A DNA stretch of 64,000 nucleotides from Flaveria trinervia (taxonomy: Eukaryota > Streptophyta > Magnoliopsida > Asterales > Asteraceae). Made by a program: the position numbers and the translations under genes. Shown piece after piece: positions 1-11,463 of this stretch (position 1 is the stretch's first letter; each line of letters opens with the position of its first letter). The stretch spans positions 1 to 64,000 of the forward strand of contig JACCIX010000524.1 of assembly GCA_025506515.1 (NCBI GenBank), written 5' to 3'. The notes beneath the pieces are model-generated. The model worked only from the letters and a program-made list of their open reading frames with translations, was not told the DNA's origin and did not search any database.

Positions 1-2
1 TC

Positions 3-1916
3 AAGAAGGCTTATGATTCTGTGGAATGGTCATTTTTGAGAAGGTGTCTTGTTAATTTTGGGTTTCACCCTTGCATGGTTCATTGGATCATGGAATGTAT
101 TTCTAGCCCATCATTCTGTTTGTCTATTAATGGGGAATTTTTTGGTTATTTTGAAGGTAAGAGGGGATTAAGGCAAGGTGATCCTCTTTCTCCTTACCTT
201 TTCACTTTAGTTATGGAAGTGTTCAATTTGATCATTAAAAGGAGAATTAGGGAAAGTGATAATTTTAGATTTCATTGGCAATGTAAAGAAGTTGGTATCA
301 CCCATCTTTGCTTTGCTGATGACCTTATAATGTTTTGCCATGGTGATGTCGGGTCTGTTAAAGTTTTGAAAGCTGCTCTAGATGAATTCAGTGAAGATTC
401 TGGTTTGTATCCAAACTTGGAGAAAAGTATGGCTTTCTATGGTAATGTTCCTGATGATGTTAAAGCGAAGATTAAAATAATCATGCCTTTTCAGGATGGT
501 TGTTTGCCTGTCAAATATTTAGGTGTGCCTTTAATCTCTTCCAGGTTGTTTCATAAAGATTGTGTGGTGCTTATTGATAAAGTAAGAAAGAAAATTATGG
601 ACTGGAAGAATAAATCTTTGTCATTTGCTGGAAGATTACAACTAATTTCCTCTGTGCTAGCTTCAATCCAGGTGTATTGGTCTTCTGTTTTCATTCTCCC
701 TGCTTCAGTTACCAAAGACATTAATAAGTTGTTTAAGGGTTTTTTATAGAATCAAGGTGTTCTTCAAAGGGGTAAAGCTAAGGTCAAATGGGATGAGGTA
801 TGTTATCCTAAATGGCAAGGAGGATTAGGGATTAAAGATCTTGATATGTGGAATATTGCTCTTATGTCCAAACACATATGGAACATTGCTGTAAGAAAGG
901 ATTCTCTGTGGGTTAAATGGATTCATGTATATAAATTGAAAGGTAGAAATTTTTGGGAAATCCCTATTAAAGAGGGATCGTCTTCTTGGAGTTGGAGGAA
1001 GTTGCTGCAATGCAGGGAGAGGATAAGAGATTTTTTTGTGATCTTGGTTGGGAATGGAAAGAACACTTCAGTATGGTTTGATAATTGGCATGACCTAAGT
1101 CCATTGGGGGATTTCATTACTAATAGAAAATTGTTTGAAGCTAGACTCTCAAGAGAGATGAAGGTGGCTGAAGTTGTTAAAAATGGTAGCTGGGTATGGC
1201 CTAATGAGTGGAGGGCTTTATTTCCTGGTCTATTTAGTATTCCTGTTCCAAATTTAATAGATGATAGTGAGGATAAAGTGAAGTGGAAATGTTCTTCTAG
1301 TAACAAGCTAATTTCTTTCTGCTCTAAAGTGGTATTTGCTGATTTGCATGATAACAAGCCTGTAGTTGATTGGTATAAGAATGTTTGGTTCTCACAATGC
1401 ATTCCTAGACATGCTTTTATTGTTTGGTTAGCTGTTAGAAGAAGATTGAAAACCCAGGATATTGTTGGCAAGTGGGAGATAATGTTAGCAAAGAACTTGT
1501 TGTGTGTTTTCTGTAAACAACAAGCTGACTCTCATGATCACTTATTTTTTGAATGTGGGTTTTCAAGACAAATCTGGAATATAATGAAACCAAAGGCCAA
1601 ATTATACCATTGTCCGGATAAATGGAGTTATATTGTGCCATACATGAGTAAGTTAACTTGCAATAAATCTATTTGGAGCATTATTCGAAGGCTGGTTTTT
1701 AGGGCTGTGGTTTATTATATTTGGCAAGAGAGAAATTTCAGGATGTTCCAACAGAAGGAGAGGCCTGTTGAGGAGGTTGTTAAGATTATTATGGACAATG
1801 TGAGATATAGATTGATAGGGTTATCTATGAGGAGTTCTATCTTTACTAGAGAAGCTTCTGTGATTTGGCAGTGTCACCTTGATAAGAAAATAACTTATGA
1901 TCAGTATTTGTTTTAA
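3..1916 (+). pseudogene. LINE-1 ORF2, C-terminal part (RT + zf-RVT) with a single in-frame stop
   Basis: One reading frame runs from base 3 to the TAA at 1914-1916, broken only by a TAG at 747-749. The related LINEs have Trp at this place (GFLWCQG or GFLWCHG), so the change is TGG to TAG. Visible landmarks are KAYDSVEW at the start, GLRQGDPLSPYLF near 165-205, the catalytic HLCFADD near 303-323, the RT thumb-like stretch KVRKKIMDWKNKSLSFAGR, and then zf-RVT (WFSQCIPRHAFIVWLAVRRR, followed by CVFCKQQADSHDHLFFEC near 1500-1560). It ends with the SIW...YYIWQERN segment that follows zf-RVT in these LINEs. The endonuclease domain would lie upstream. With only one stop, this copy is unusually well preserved. 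Confidence 0.9.
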
Positions 1917-2259
1917 TATTGGGGGTTATAATGGCTGGTGGAGGATTGATCTTGATTGGTGCTGGTTTTGGCCTTGTTGGGATGATCTAGGGGAGTTAAA
2001 TGAGTTAGCGAGATTGATGACCCAAATGAATTTTCTTTCAAAGTCCACTTTTACTTATTTTATTTTGAGGGGTGGGGGGAATTGGGTTGGGAGAGTATTT
2101 GTTTGGGTGAGGCCTGAATATTTTGGGTGGGCTGTTTTGGGGTCTGTTTATACTAATTTTATTTTGAGTGTTTATCATGGTCTTTGTGAGGTTTTTGGGA
2201 TTGTATGGGTTTTGGATTGGGTGCTAACAGGTGTTTTCAATGGTTGGAAGAGCTCTAAT

Positions 2260-2388
2260 TGGATCTGGATGGTTATTAAAATCACTAATGTTCTTACTTG
2301 TGTTGCTGATCATGGTCCAGTGGATTCTAGAAGACTTGGGAGATGCAATTTGAGTGCTAATTGGGATATCAGTGTTGCTATTGAAGAT
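2260..2388 (+). repeat. Direct repeat in LINE-1 3' region, copy 1 (copy 2 at 3001-3130)
   Basis: Both copies start around ATGGTTATTAAAAT and share AGAAGACTTG, GAGATG and a GGGATAT word in the same order. They are about 740 bp apart and clearly diverged, so the duplication is old. LINE-3 carries an independent duplication in its own 3' region. Confidence 0.7.
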
Positions 2389-3000
2389 AGAAAGATGTTT
2401 TGGTGGCTTATTGGGCTGGTGCAAAGAATTATAGTGATGGACTTGATGTGGGAGAGAAGCTGCTGTTACTTTAGATGCACTATGAGGTGGATTGAAGATG
2501 ATTGCAGTAGCTTTTTCAATTGCTTTGGCTTTCATGTCCAATTGTTGCTGCTTTGGTGGATTAAGATGAGAACTTCTAATGTCTTGTTGGTGCTTAAATC
2601 AATATTAAATGCTGCTGTATTATATGCTGATGTTACTGTCTCTGGCTACTGGTTTGTTTGGTCGGGTCATACATGGGCTGCTGCTTCTGTGAACAATATT
2701 GATACTGATCAGAATTTGCTGCAGAGTCTTTGTGTTGGGGGTGGCAAATTGATATGGAGACCCACAGCTGTGGACCTATTGATTAAGATATTGCTGATGT
2801 ACATGTTAATGCTGCTGCTGAGTGATGCTGCTGAAAGTAATAGCATTATTATTACATCTTTAATGCTGCTGTGGTCCAGTATGATGCTATATTCCAAATG
2901 GTGGATTGAAGTTGATAATCTAGAGATGGCTGCTGTTTACTTTGGTATGAATGCTGTTGTGATTAAGGCAATGGCTGCTGGAAGTTTGGAGAGCTCTACT

Positions 3001-3130
3001 TTGAGCTAGATGGTTATTAAAATAACTGAAGTGCTTGCTGGAACTGCTGCTTATGTTCCTGTTGATTTTAGAAGACTTGTGAGATGTAATTTGAAAGCTA
3101 TTGGGGATATTCGTCTTGCTAGTGAAGATT
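3001..3130 (+). repeat. Direct repeat in LINE-1 3' region, copy 2
   Basis: Partner of 2260-2388. Similarity fades near 3130, where the sequence becomes a GCTGCTG-rich run. Confidence 0.65.
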
Positions 3131-3856
3131 TGTTTTGGGGTCAATGGGATTGGCTGCTGCTAATTTGTGTGATTAGGCTGCTGTATATATGGATGCTGCA
3201 TGATTGGGTATGTCTGCTGCTGTCCAAAATGATGCTGCTGCTGGAAATTATGCTGCTGTCCATAGTGATGTTGCTGCTTGAATTTATGTTGCTCTTAAAA
3301 ATGATGCTGAAGGCTGTTATCATGCTGCTGTCCAGAAGATTTCTAGGCTGTTATGGAGTCCCATGGGTCCCTTTTTGATGCTGTGTTGGATGATAAAGAT
3401 TGGTGTGGTTCATGCCAAATGGTCTTTTGATTTAGCTATGAGTGATAGCGTTGGAGATTTCGGTATAGGCCCAAATTTATGGTGCCTTGGAGATTTCTAG
3501 GCTGCTATGGAGTCCCATGGGTCCCATGGGTCCTTTTTTTGATGCTGTTTTGATGATTTGTATAGGCCCAAATGTAAGGTGCATTGGAGATTTCGGTAGA
3601 AGATCTATGGGTCCAATTATAGACATTTGGTTATTGGTGTTTTTTATTTTGAGTTTTGTTGCCACTGTTGGGCTTTGATTATGTTGCTTTTGTTAGGCTT
3701 TGATTGGGTTGCCATTGTTGGGCTTGCTATGTTCTCTTTCAGTAGGGCTTAGCTTTGTTTCATTGGGCTTTGTGGTTTTCTAGTGTCGGGGTTTGTCCGA
3801 TTCTAGTCCATAGCCCATTCCTATTGTATTCTTTTATTTTTTTTATTAATAAGTTT

Positions 3857-3876
3857 GCCGGGGTAGCGGTCCCCTT
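3857..3876 (+). other. LINE-1 3'-terminal hairpin
   Basis: GCCGGGG, a seven-base loop, then CCCC and TTTACCC, immediately before A9. The GGGG/CCCC stem (3860-3863 with 3871-3874) has equivalents in LINE-2 and LINE-3, where the stem is GGGC/GCCC with different loops. A paired element kept at the extreme 3' end is what reverse transcriptases of stringent LINEs are known to recognise; that role is inferred here. Confidence 0.6.
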
Positions 3877-3890
3877 TACCCAAAAAAAAA

Positions 3891-3924
3891 CCCTAAACCC
3901 TAAACCCTAAACCCTAAACCCTAA
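3891..3924 (+). repeat. Telomere-type repeat (CCCTAAA)n, 34 bp
   Basis: About five perfect units of the plant telomere repeat lie between the A tail of LINE-1 and the first base of LINE-2 (GGATTTTC...). All units have the C-rich strand on plus. Confidence 0.95.
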
Positions 3925-4052
3925 GGATTTTCATTTGTGTAATTTTTTCTCTCTCTTCTTTCTCTCTCTAATCTTCTTTCTCTCTCGGTGTATGTCCGCG
4001 CCCCTTCCCCCCATCTTTCTTTCTCCGGTTCTCTACTAGGTATCTAAAGGGC

Positions 4053-6390
4053 CATGGATCCTTCATCCCCCCCATCCTAAACCTGCAAAATCGTTCCCCT
4101 GATCCCGCGCCTAACCCCCTTACCCCCTTGTCTCCCAGCTGAAAGGGGTTGAAAAATCAAAATCGAGGAGATTCTCTAGTCGTCTTCTTGGCTCCTCCAA
4201 AAATCGCAATGGCAAAGAGGGGTCACATATCCATGGCATTCGTGTTGGGCAGAAAAACAACCGATATGGGAAGCCTCGTAAACCACTTGCGAGTCTCCAT
4301 CTGAATGAAATGGCCAAGGAGTTTGGCAAATCATCACATATGAAGAATGGGGGCCCGGAAGGTATGGTCGGTCCGACCATTCCGAGCCCTAAGGGGCCAG
4401 CAGTGGCGGCCAGCGGCGGCTACAACTATCTTATGTAGCAAGGGTGATTGATGAGTTTAATAGAGTGGCGGAAGTGATAAGAATTTGTCAAAAAGTGATG
4501 AGGGTGGTTCCCACGCGTTTAGTTGCTATACCCAGTCGATAATGGAGGTCTCAAGCTCCCCCCATAGCTGGTAAGTCGTTTTCTTCTGGTAACCTCGCTC
4601 CCTCTATGTCTGGGCTGTCTACCCCCAAAAATAATGTGCTGCAAGATGCTTTGTCCCTGGGCAGGGTTGCTAATTCAAAAAGCCCTGATTACTCGAAGTG
4701 TTCTACTAATTCGATTGGTGCTGAAGTGTTCTCCCCTATTCGTGACCTCGACATGGAGGATAACCCCCTATCCCCAAGCCGTATGAACCCCCTGCTCAAG
4801 AGGGGCCTATGCCTCAACCTACCACGTATGTTAACCCTCTCCCGTCTACCCAGGACCGATCTAATGATGCCCCCTTGGTTAATGCATGGGCTGTGATCCG
4901 GACATAGAAGCTAACATATGCTGATCTCATTAAAAAGAACCAAGAAAGTGAAGCCCTTAGGCTGGATATATCCCCCCAGTCACCTCCCCCAATGGAGGTG
5001 TCCGGATTGTTATTACTCAGGAAGACCTCAGATGCTCTGCTTCAGCCTTTTCCCTGCACCTTTACGGCTATTTCCTAGGTGCGTCCATGGATTTCAATGT
5101 GGTTAACTCAGCATTTAAAAGACTGTGGAAGATTTTGACTTGGATGAAATATCGAAAAGCTCAGCAGGATTCTATTACTTTAAATTCAAAAGTGAAAATG
5201 GCCTTAATTCAATTCTTGAAAAGGCCCATGGATGGTAAATAATGTCCCAATCTTCCTTCAAAAATGGGAGCCGGGTGTGTGTTTGGAACGCGTGGAACCC
5301 TCTACCATCCCCCTTTGGGTGTCGGTGCACAATGTACCTCTTGAACTATGGACTATCCAAGGTATTAATAGCTCATGAGTGGAATAGGTTACCCCCCTGC
5401 TTATGGACAGGACCACTGAAAAGAGATGTTCTGAAAAAACTGGAAGATTGGTTTTGCTAGGGTTCTTGTAGAGGTAAAAGCTACTAGAAGAAGAAGAGCT
5501 GCAAAGTATAATTGTACCCAGGAAAATGTTATGAAGTCGAATGGATTAGTGAGTTCGATAATGCAGGATGAGGATGGTTTCATAGCAATTCCGAAGAGAC
5601 ATGTCAAAGTTGGTAATGGTAGCAATGGCCCCAAAAATGCCCGGGAATTGGGTAACCAGAGACAAAATTTAAAAGGAAAAGAACTCATGGGGGGAAATCT
5701 AAATAGTAAACCGAGTACAAGTAGTGACCCAGACGTTCAACTGAAAATGAGTGAGCTGCACAAAAACTTTAGGGTGACAAATGGGCATGATGGAGATAGT
5801 AATAGAGGAAACAAAGGTGGAAGAAAAAACAACCCCAAATAGCCCAACCAAAAGTGGCCCGGAAATTAGTTGTTGATATTAATGGGGGTATCAAAGTTGT
5901 CAACAAATATGCTGCCCTTGCAGACGAATCCCCGGATGATGAAACTTTAGTAGATGTGGAAGGGGCTCATAAAGAAAATGATGACCCAAAGCACAACAGC
6001 AGCAAACCACAGATATGCAGCCCATTGCCGCGCCCCCCTGTGCGTGAGCCACCAATAGGGGCAAAAACTCTCACATTGATGGTATTATGGAAGAAGTATG
6101 CTCGGATGAAGACCTTGAGGAACCGGATGTTAATATCACAGATGGTCAAAAAAGAGCTATTCGTGATCCCCTTGAAACGGTTGGTTCTGTTAGGGCGTCG
6201 GATCAGGCTAACTGGAAAAAGGTGAGTGGGAATATTTCTGGTATCAATGCAGCTTTTGAAGATTGATCTGAACTATTGTGTTGAAGATGTGGATGTTGAT
6301 GAAATGGCTATGCCATGCCGGGTAACTGTGAGTGTGAAAATATTAAGTCCCAAGATGAAGTGACTAAGAGGACTTGCCACTCTTCAATGG
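4053..6390 (+). pseudogene. LINE-2 ORF1 (DUF4283-like nucleic-acid-binding protein), disrupted
   Basis: An ATG at 4053 follows the CT-rich leader, but the frame closes within eight codons and several frames must be followed to read on. Around 5100-5500 the pieces resemble the DUF4283 domain of plant LINE ORF1 proteins: LNSILEKGPWMVNN-like and PLWVSVHNVPLELWTI-like phrases are spread over two frames. A Lys/Asn-rich, charged stretch follows (5531-6225). No intact zinc knuckle was found. ORF1 proteins of this class bind LINE RNA; this copy cannot make a full one. The DUF4283 label rests on recognition only. Confidence 0.6.
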
Positions 6391-6396
6391 TTTAAT

Positions 6397-9300
6397 ATGG
6401 TGCTGAAAATCATGGCCTGGAATGTTAGGGGTATGTCGAATGCCTTTAACCAAAATATTATTATGAAGTATTTATCTGAGCGTAATTTTAGTATGGCGGT
6501 ATCATTGAAACCCATGTTGCTAAACATAAACTGGATAAGATCTGTAATAGTTTATTTAGAAGCTGGTGTTGGGACTCTAATGCCAGGTATGTAGTGCGGT
6601 ACCCGTATTATTATTTTCTGGGACCCAAATGCTGTCAATGTTATGGTGGTCGGAAAGCACCCCCAGGTCATTCATTGTTTTGTGGAACCGGCTAAGGGCG
6701 GGAATGGATTTTATGCTCGTTTGTTTATGCCCATCATAGGAGGGTGTTTCAGAAGCAATGTTGGGAGGCCCTAAATACCCATAAGCTTGTTGTCCAGGAT
6801 CTCCCCTGGATGCTCATGGGTGACTTTAATGCTATTCTTGCCCCCTCTGAACGTTCAATGGGCTGCTCAAACATTACCCTGAGTATGGAGGAATTTAGGA
6901 ATTGTATGAATTCTATTGAGGTTGAGGACCTGTGCATGAGTGGCCTCAGTTTTACATGGAATCAAAAGCCGGGAGGAAAGGAGGGCTGCTTAAAAAACTG
7001 GATCGTGTTGTTGTTAATTGCCAATTCTTAACGCTTTTCCCTTCTGCTGGTGCTGTATTTTGCCCTTTCCTCCATTCGGACCACTCGCCTATGGAATTTT
7101 GTATCCAGAATGTCAACCACCCAACCCCTAAACCTTTCAAATTTCATAATTTTTTAGCCAGGAAGAAGGAATTTATCCCGTTGGTCAAGGAGATATGGGG
7201 TAAGGATGTCCCGGGTGTTGCTATGTTCTCGGTGGTTTCTAAACTGAAATTTCTCAAAAAAGCCGTTAAGGAAGCTGAATCAATCAAATGGCAATCTGTT
7301 TGTGAAAACAATGGCTTTAAAACAGGAGTTGGAAGCTATCCAGGCTGAAGTTGTAGACGATCCGTGTAATGAAATTCTTCGTGAAGAGGAAATGCACTAC
7401 CTTCTGGCCTTTAGGGAAGCGATTAAAGATGAAGTCACTTTTCTTAAGCAAAAGGCTAAAATCTCATGGTTAAAAGAGGGGGACCAGAACTCGAAATATT
7501 TCCATATGGCCATCAAGAGCAGACTGAATAGAAACCGTATCTCTACGGTCGAAAACCTGGAGGGCGATGTGTTCAGGGGTCCCGCTGTAGCCAGCCAATT
7601 TGTGACTCATTTTGAGAAAATGTTGGGGTTTTCTCCCCCTGTTTCCCCCATAAATGACCCGGTTTCTCTCTTTTCCAGGCGTATCTCTAGTACTGATGCA
7701 ATCAATATGACCCCGGGAGTTACTAATGAGGAAGTGCGATTGGCCATGTTTGATATTGATGACAGTAAAGCTCCTGGTCCTGACGGTTTCTCGCGTACTT
7801 TTTTAAAGTGTCTTGGCATATTATTGGTGCGGAAGTGTGTGAGGCGGTTAAAATTTTTTTTCTTAATGGTAAGCTGTTGAAGGAAGTCAATGCTACTGTG
7901 CTTGCGTTGGTACCCAAAATTGCTGCTCCATCCAAAGTTTCTGATTTCAGACCCATTGCGTGTTGCAATGTTTTGTACAAATGCATTTCTAAGATCATCT
8001 CTAACCGCCTAAAAATGTGTTACCGGGTATTATGGGTGAAAATCAATGCGCCTTTGTGCCTGGACGACAAATTAGTGACAATATCCTTCTCACTTAGGAG
8101 CTCATGAGGAACTACCATAGACATAGGGGCCCGACCAGATGTACTTTTAAGATTGATATTCAAAAAGCTTACGGCACGGTTGATTGGGGCTTCCTGCAAT
8201 GTTGCCTGATACAATTCGGTTCCCCCGTGAGATGATACAATGGATTATGAGTTGTGTTACTTCCCCATCTTTCACTGTTGCTGTTAATGGGGAACATGTG
8301 GGCTATTTTAAAGGCAAGAGGGGACTTCGACAAGGTGATCCGATGTCCCCATATTTGTTCACTCTTGTTATGGAAGTCTTGTCCTTAATGATCCAGAGGC
8401 ATGTGGAAAACAGTGATACTTTTAAATTCCACTGGAGGTGTAAAGAAGTTGGGCTTACCCACCTTTGTTTTGCGGATGATCTTTTTCTGTTCTGTCATGG
8501 GGATTACAGTCGGTTTCTACTCTCATGTTGGCATTGGAGGAGTTCAACAGTGTGTCGAGCCTTATTCCTAGTATTCCGAAAAGTACCGTGTTCTTTGGCA
8601 ATGTTCCTCTTGAGGTACAAGCGGGTATCACTGATCGGATCAACTTCAGAATGGGTAGCCTTCCTATAAAGTATTTGGGTGTTCCGCTGATTTCTACTCG
8701 GCTCTATCATAAGACTGTGAAGCTCTTATTGATAAAGTCAAATGTAGAGTGTTTGATTGGAAGAATAAATCACTTTCTTTTGGGGGTCGACTCCAACTGA
8801 TCTCTTCTGTTCTTAACTCTATCCAGGTCTATTGGGCGTCAATGTTTATCCTCCCATGCTCTGTCTCAAAGGAACTGGAGAAATTGTTCCGGGGTTTTCT
8901 GTGGTGCCAGGGAGAGATGAAGCGTGGGAAAGCTAAGGTCAAATGGAAGGATATTTGTATCCCTGTGAGCCATGGAGGTCTGGGTCTTAAAGACTTAAAG
9001 ACATGGAATAAAGCCTTAATTTCTAAACACACTTGGAACATAATTACAGGGAAGGATTCTCTCTGGGTCAAGTGGATCAATACTTATCGGCTAAGAAGTA
9101 GGAATTTTTGGGATATTCAATCCAAATCGGATACCTGCTGGGGCTGGAGGAAGATCCTTGAAAATAGAGAAAGTCTTCGGAAATACATTGTTCATCATGT
9201 GAATGATGGGCGGTCTACTTCTGCGTGGTTTGATAATTGGCACCCGGCTGGCCCATTAAGCATGATTATTCCTAGAAGATGTATGACTGTTGGGGATTGG

Positions 9301-9966
9301 TCTCAGTCATCTAAGGTAGCGGATGTGATTGGCAGTGGTAATTGGAAATGGCCAGGGCGTGATACTTACCCTATGCTATTTAGCCCTCAATGTCCTCGGT
9401 TGGTGGAGAACGGATCTGATAAGGTTGTTTGGCGATCGAATTGTGGTCAATTTCATGATTTTAAAGTTTGTGAAGTGTGGAGGGATATCCAGGAGATTGG
9501 TTCGAAAGTGCCATGGGCGAAAGCTGTCTGGTTCTCTCAAAATATCCCTAGGCATACTTTTGTCCTATGGCTGGCTATGAAAATGAAACTTAGAACACAT
9601 GAATCTATGGCCTCATGGCGTAACATCTCTGAACTTAAATGTATTTTCTGTGCCCAAATGCCTGAAACCCATGCACATATCTTCTTTGAATGTAGTTTCC
9701 CGAATCAGGTGGGGAATTCTATGAAAAGGTTTTCTAAATGGGAAAGTATGCCTGATAGTTGGCCTCACATTCAGGCTTATGTAAACTCTTGCCCGAATAA
9801 AAATTCTATCTGGAGTGTCATCAACAGATTAATTTTAGGGGCCTGTGTCTATATATTTGGCAGGAGAGAAATTGGAGGATGTTTCAAGCCAAAAGTAGAC
9901 CCCCTGATAAACTGTCTGATCTTATCAAGGATGTGTCAGACTAAGACTTGTTGGACTGAATGTTAA
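6397..9966 (+). pseudogene. LINE-2 ORF2 (endonuclease, RT, zf-RVT), multiple frameshifts
   Basis: The frame opens at 6397 (MVLKIMAWNVRGM), the usual endonuclease start. Recognisable blocks in order are GDFNA near 6820 and SDHSP near 7075 (endonuclease), DDSKAPGPDGF near 7760, DFRPIACCNVLYKCISK near 7945, GLRQGDPMSPYLF near 8320, HLCFADDLFLFCHGD near 8460, and zf-RVT with WFSQNIPRHTFVLWLA near 9530 and CIFCAQMPETHAHIFFEC near 9640. The reading frame changes at least seven times between 6600 and 8800. The final ~1.2 kb (8749-9966) is one open frame whose end is also shifted relative to LINE-1. The parts are complete but no protein could be made. Confidence 0.88.
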
Positions 9967-11220
9967 GAAATCCCCTTCTACTAGGGAGGCTGCACGGATA
10001 TGGCATGTGAATGAAGAACAATGGCTGTGTAGAAATACTGATAATGGCCACCATGCAAAAAATGGTCAATATGATAAATCTGGAGTATGATGTGGTCGAG
10101 GGGGGACATGCGCTGATGGTTGTTGATTGCAATATGAGAGTCTGTGAGAATCGAGAGAGATTACATTACACATTGAAAATCCCCTATCTTTGTCTACAAT
10201 TTCTGCTACCTACTAACTCTTTATTGGTTGGGAACATATTGGGGAGGGGGGTTGGTACAGGTACTGGAACTCGATGCTGCACCACACAGGGGCTATCGTT
10301 TGGATGTTGAAGATGAAGATGCATAATTCCAATTATCATGTGTGTCTGTTGTTTTTGAGGGACTTGGTGGGACACTGTCATAACATCTACAACGCTGGCA
10401 TGCTGACCAACTATGGGCGGGACAGCTGCTGCCCGAGTCGAAGACCTGTGGCGCCTTGCCTGCATTGGTTTGTCGATGAGGGTATTGCAATATGGCACGT
10501 GCATATGTATGTAAGGACCCACTCGTATACGGTTCATGATTATGAGTATATTGAAAATACGGGGCTGAACGATCTTAGCTTCCATTTGATGCCATAGGCT
10601 CTCTTAACTTGCTGTGCCGCTGCTGGGCTAACTCTCGAGAGCCGGTTGCATCATGTTATGGACACATATGTGGTTAACTGCTTGGGTTTTGAATCTATCT
10701 GGAAGGCCCACCAAAATGTTGCTGTTGCTTCTTTAAGATTAGCCCATGGAATGAGCTGGAAGTGGCCGAGTCTTAAGGCATTATGGACTGAGCCCTCTCT
10801 TCTGGATCGGTAGCATAATGGCCTATTGGATTCTGGACTGGACCTCTTGTTTCAAGATAATGGGCCATGTGGGTTACCAAAAAGATGTTGATAGTATCCA
10901 TTCCACAAGTATTGATGGGCCTGTTTGGGCTGTGAAGGAGGATTGCATGGCTGGCCCAAGAGATCGCATGAAGGAGATAGTGAGGGTGCCACTGCTGCTC
11001 TCAAGATGTTACATCACAAAATATGGCATGTTATGGTAATTGTTTGTACTGTTATTTTATTTCTATGAGGTTAGATGTGTTGTATAGAGTTGTATACTCT
11101 AGGCTTTTGGGAGTTCGCTGTTTTATAGGGTATCCAAGTGTATGTCTTGGTCTTCACCCGCGAACTCCGGGGGGATGCCCCCCAAAATCTTTTGTAACAT
11201 TTTTTTTGAATGATATTTTT
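9967..11220 (+). other. LINE-2 3' region
   Basis: About 1.25 kb with no recognisable protein. Only short frames are present and none has a known domain. I saw no internal duplication like those in LINE-1 and LINE-3. From about 11070 it aligns by eye with the end of LINE-3 (shared TGTATAGAGTT, ACTCTAGGCTTTTGGG and GGGTATCCAA). Confidence 0.6.
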
Positions 11221-11236
11221 GCCGGGCAATGCCCTT
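11221..11236 (+). other. LINE-2 3'-terminal hairpin
   Basis: GCCGGGC, loop AAT, GCCC, then TTTTACCC and A10. The GGGC/GCCC stem sits in the same place as in LINE-3 (loop TTT) and LINE-1 (GGGG/CCCC). Confidence 0.65.
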
Positions 11237-11252
11237 TTACCCAAAAAAAAAA

Positions 11253-11462
11253 CCCCTAAACCCTAAACCCTAAACCCTAAACCCTAAACCCTAAACACTA
11301 ACCCTAAACCCTAAACCCTAAACCCTAAACCCTAAACCCTAAACCCTAAACCCTAAACCCTAAACCCTAAACCCTAAACCCTAAACCCTAAACCCTAAAC
11401 CCTAAACCCTAAACCCTAAACCCTAAACCCTAAACCCTAAACCCTAAACCCTAAACCCTAAA
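11253..11462 (+). repeat. Telomere-type repeat tract (CCCTAAA)n, about 210 bp
   Basis: Roughly 30 units, nearly all perfect, with one altered unit (AACACTAACCC) near 11294. It separates the A tail of LINE-2 from the 5'-truncated start of LINE-3 (GATGAG...). The C-rich strand is on plus, as in the other two tracts. The purity suggests recent origin or continued homogenisation. Confidence 0.97.
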
Positions 11463-11463
11463 G

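Larger units (their letters stand above)
1917..3856 (+). other. LINE-1 3' region (long 3' UTR), no recognisable protein
   Basis: About 1.9 kb separates the ORF2 stop from the terminal hairpin. A 370-codon open frame (1897-3009) exists but has no recognisable domain. It is Trp-, Leu- and Met-rich because the DNA is full of GCTGCTG and TGG runs, so I read it as chance. The region holds two internal duplications: about 125 bp at 2260-2388 repeated at 3001-3130, and a shorter one around 3338-3372 repeated near 3488-3535 (both containing GGAGTCCCATGGGTCC). Confidence 0.6.
1..3890 (+). mobile_element. LINE-1 copy: L1-type non-LTR retrotransposon, 5' part outside window
   Basis: The window opens inside the reverse-transcriptase domain of a LINE and runs through its zf-RVT domain, a long 3' region, a 3'-terminal hairpin and an A9 tail that meets CCCTAAA repeats at 3891. 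The protein resembles the two LINEs downstream, sharing GLRQGDPLSPYLF, HLCFADD and FSQCIPRHAF-type motifs. Codons here are much more A/T-rich than in LINE-3, so this is a different subfamily and not a recent tandem duplicate. LINEs move by target-primed reverse transcription of their own transcript. No target-site duplication can be tested because the 5' end lies outside the window. Confidence 0.92.
3925..11250 (+). mobile_element. LINE-2 copy: near full-length L1-type LINE, decayed
   Basis: This element of about 7.3 kb starts directly after telomere repeats with a CT-rich leader (about 3950-4000). It contains ORF1, ORF2 with endonuclease, RT and zf-RVT, a 3' region of 1.26 kb, the terminal hairpin and an A10 tail, and then enters a 210-bp CCCTAAA tract. 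It looks nearly complete in length but both ORFs are broken many times. The last ~180 bp before the tail (from about 11070) resemble the last ~175 bp of LINE-3, whereas the rest of the 3' regions differ. Confidence 0.9.

Noticed and set aside
1897..3009. 370-codon open frame after LINE-1 ORF2
   Set aside because: Extreme Trp/Leu/Met composition from GCTGCTG and TGG runs, no domain, and it lies in the LINE 3' region with internal duplications.
11253..11462. A present-day chromosome end
   Set aside because: Sequence continues for tens of kb on the right and at least 11 kb on the left, so the tract is interstitial now.
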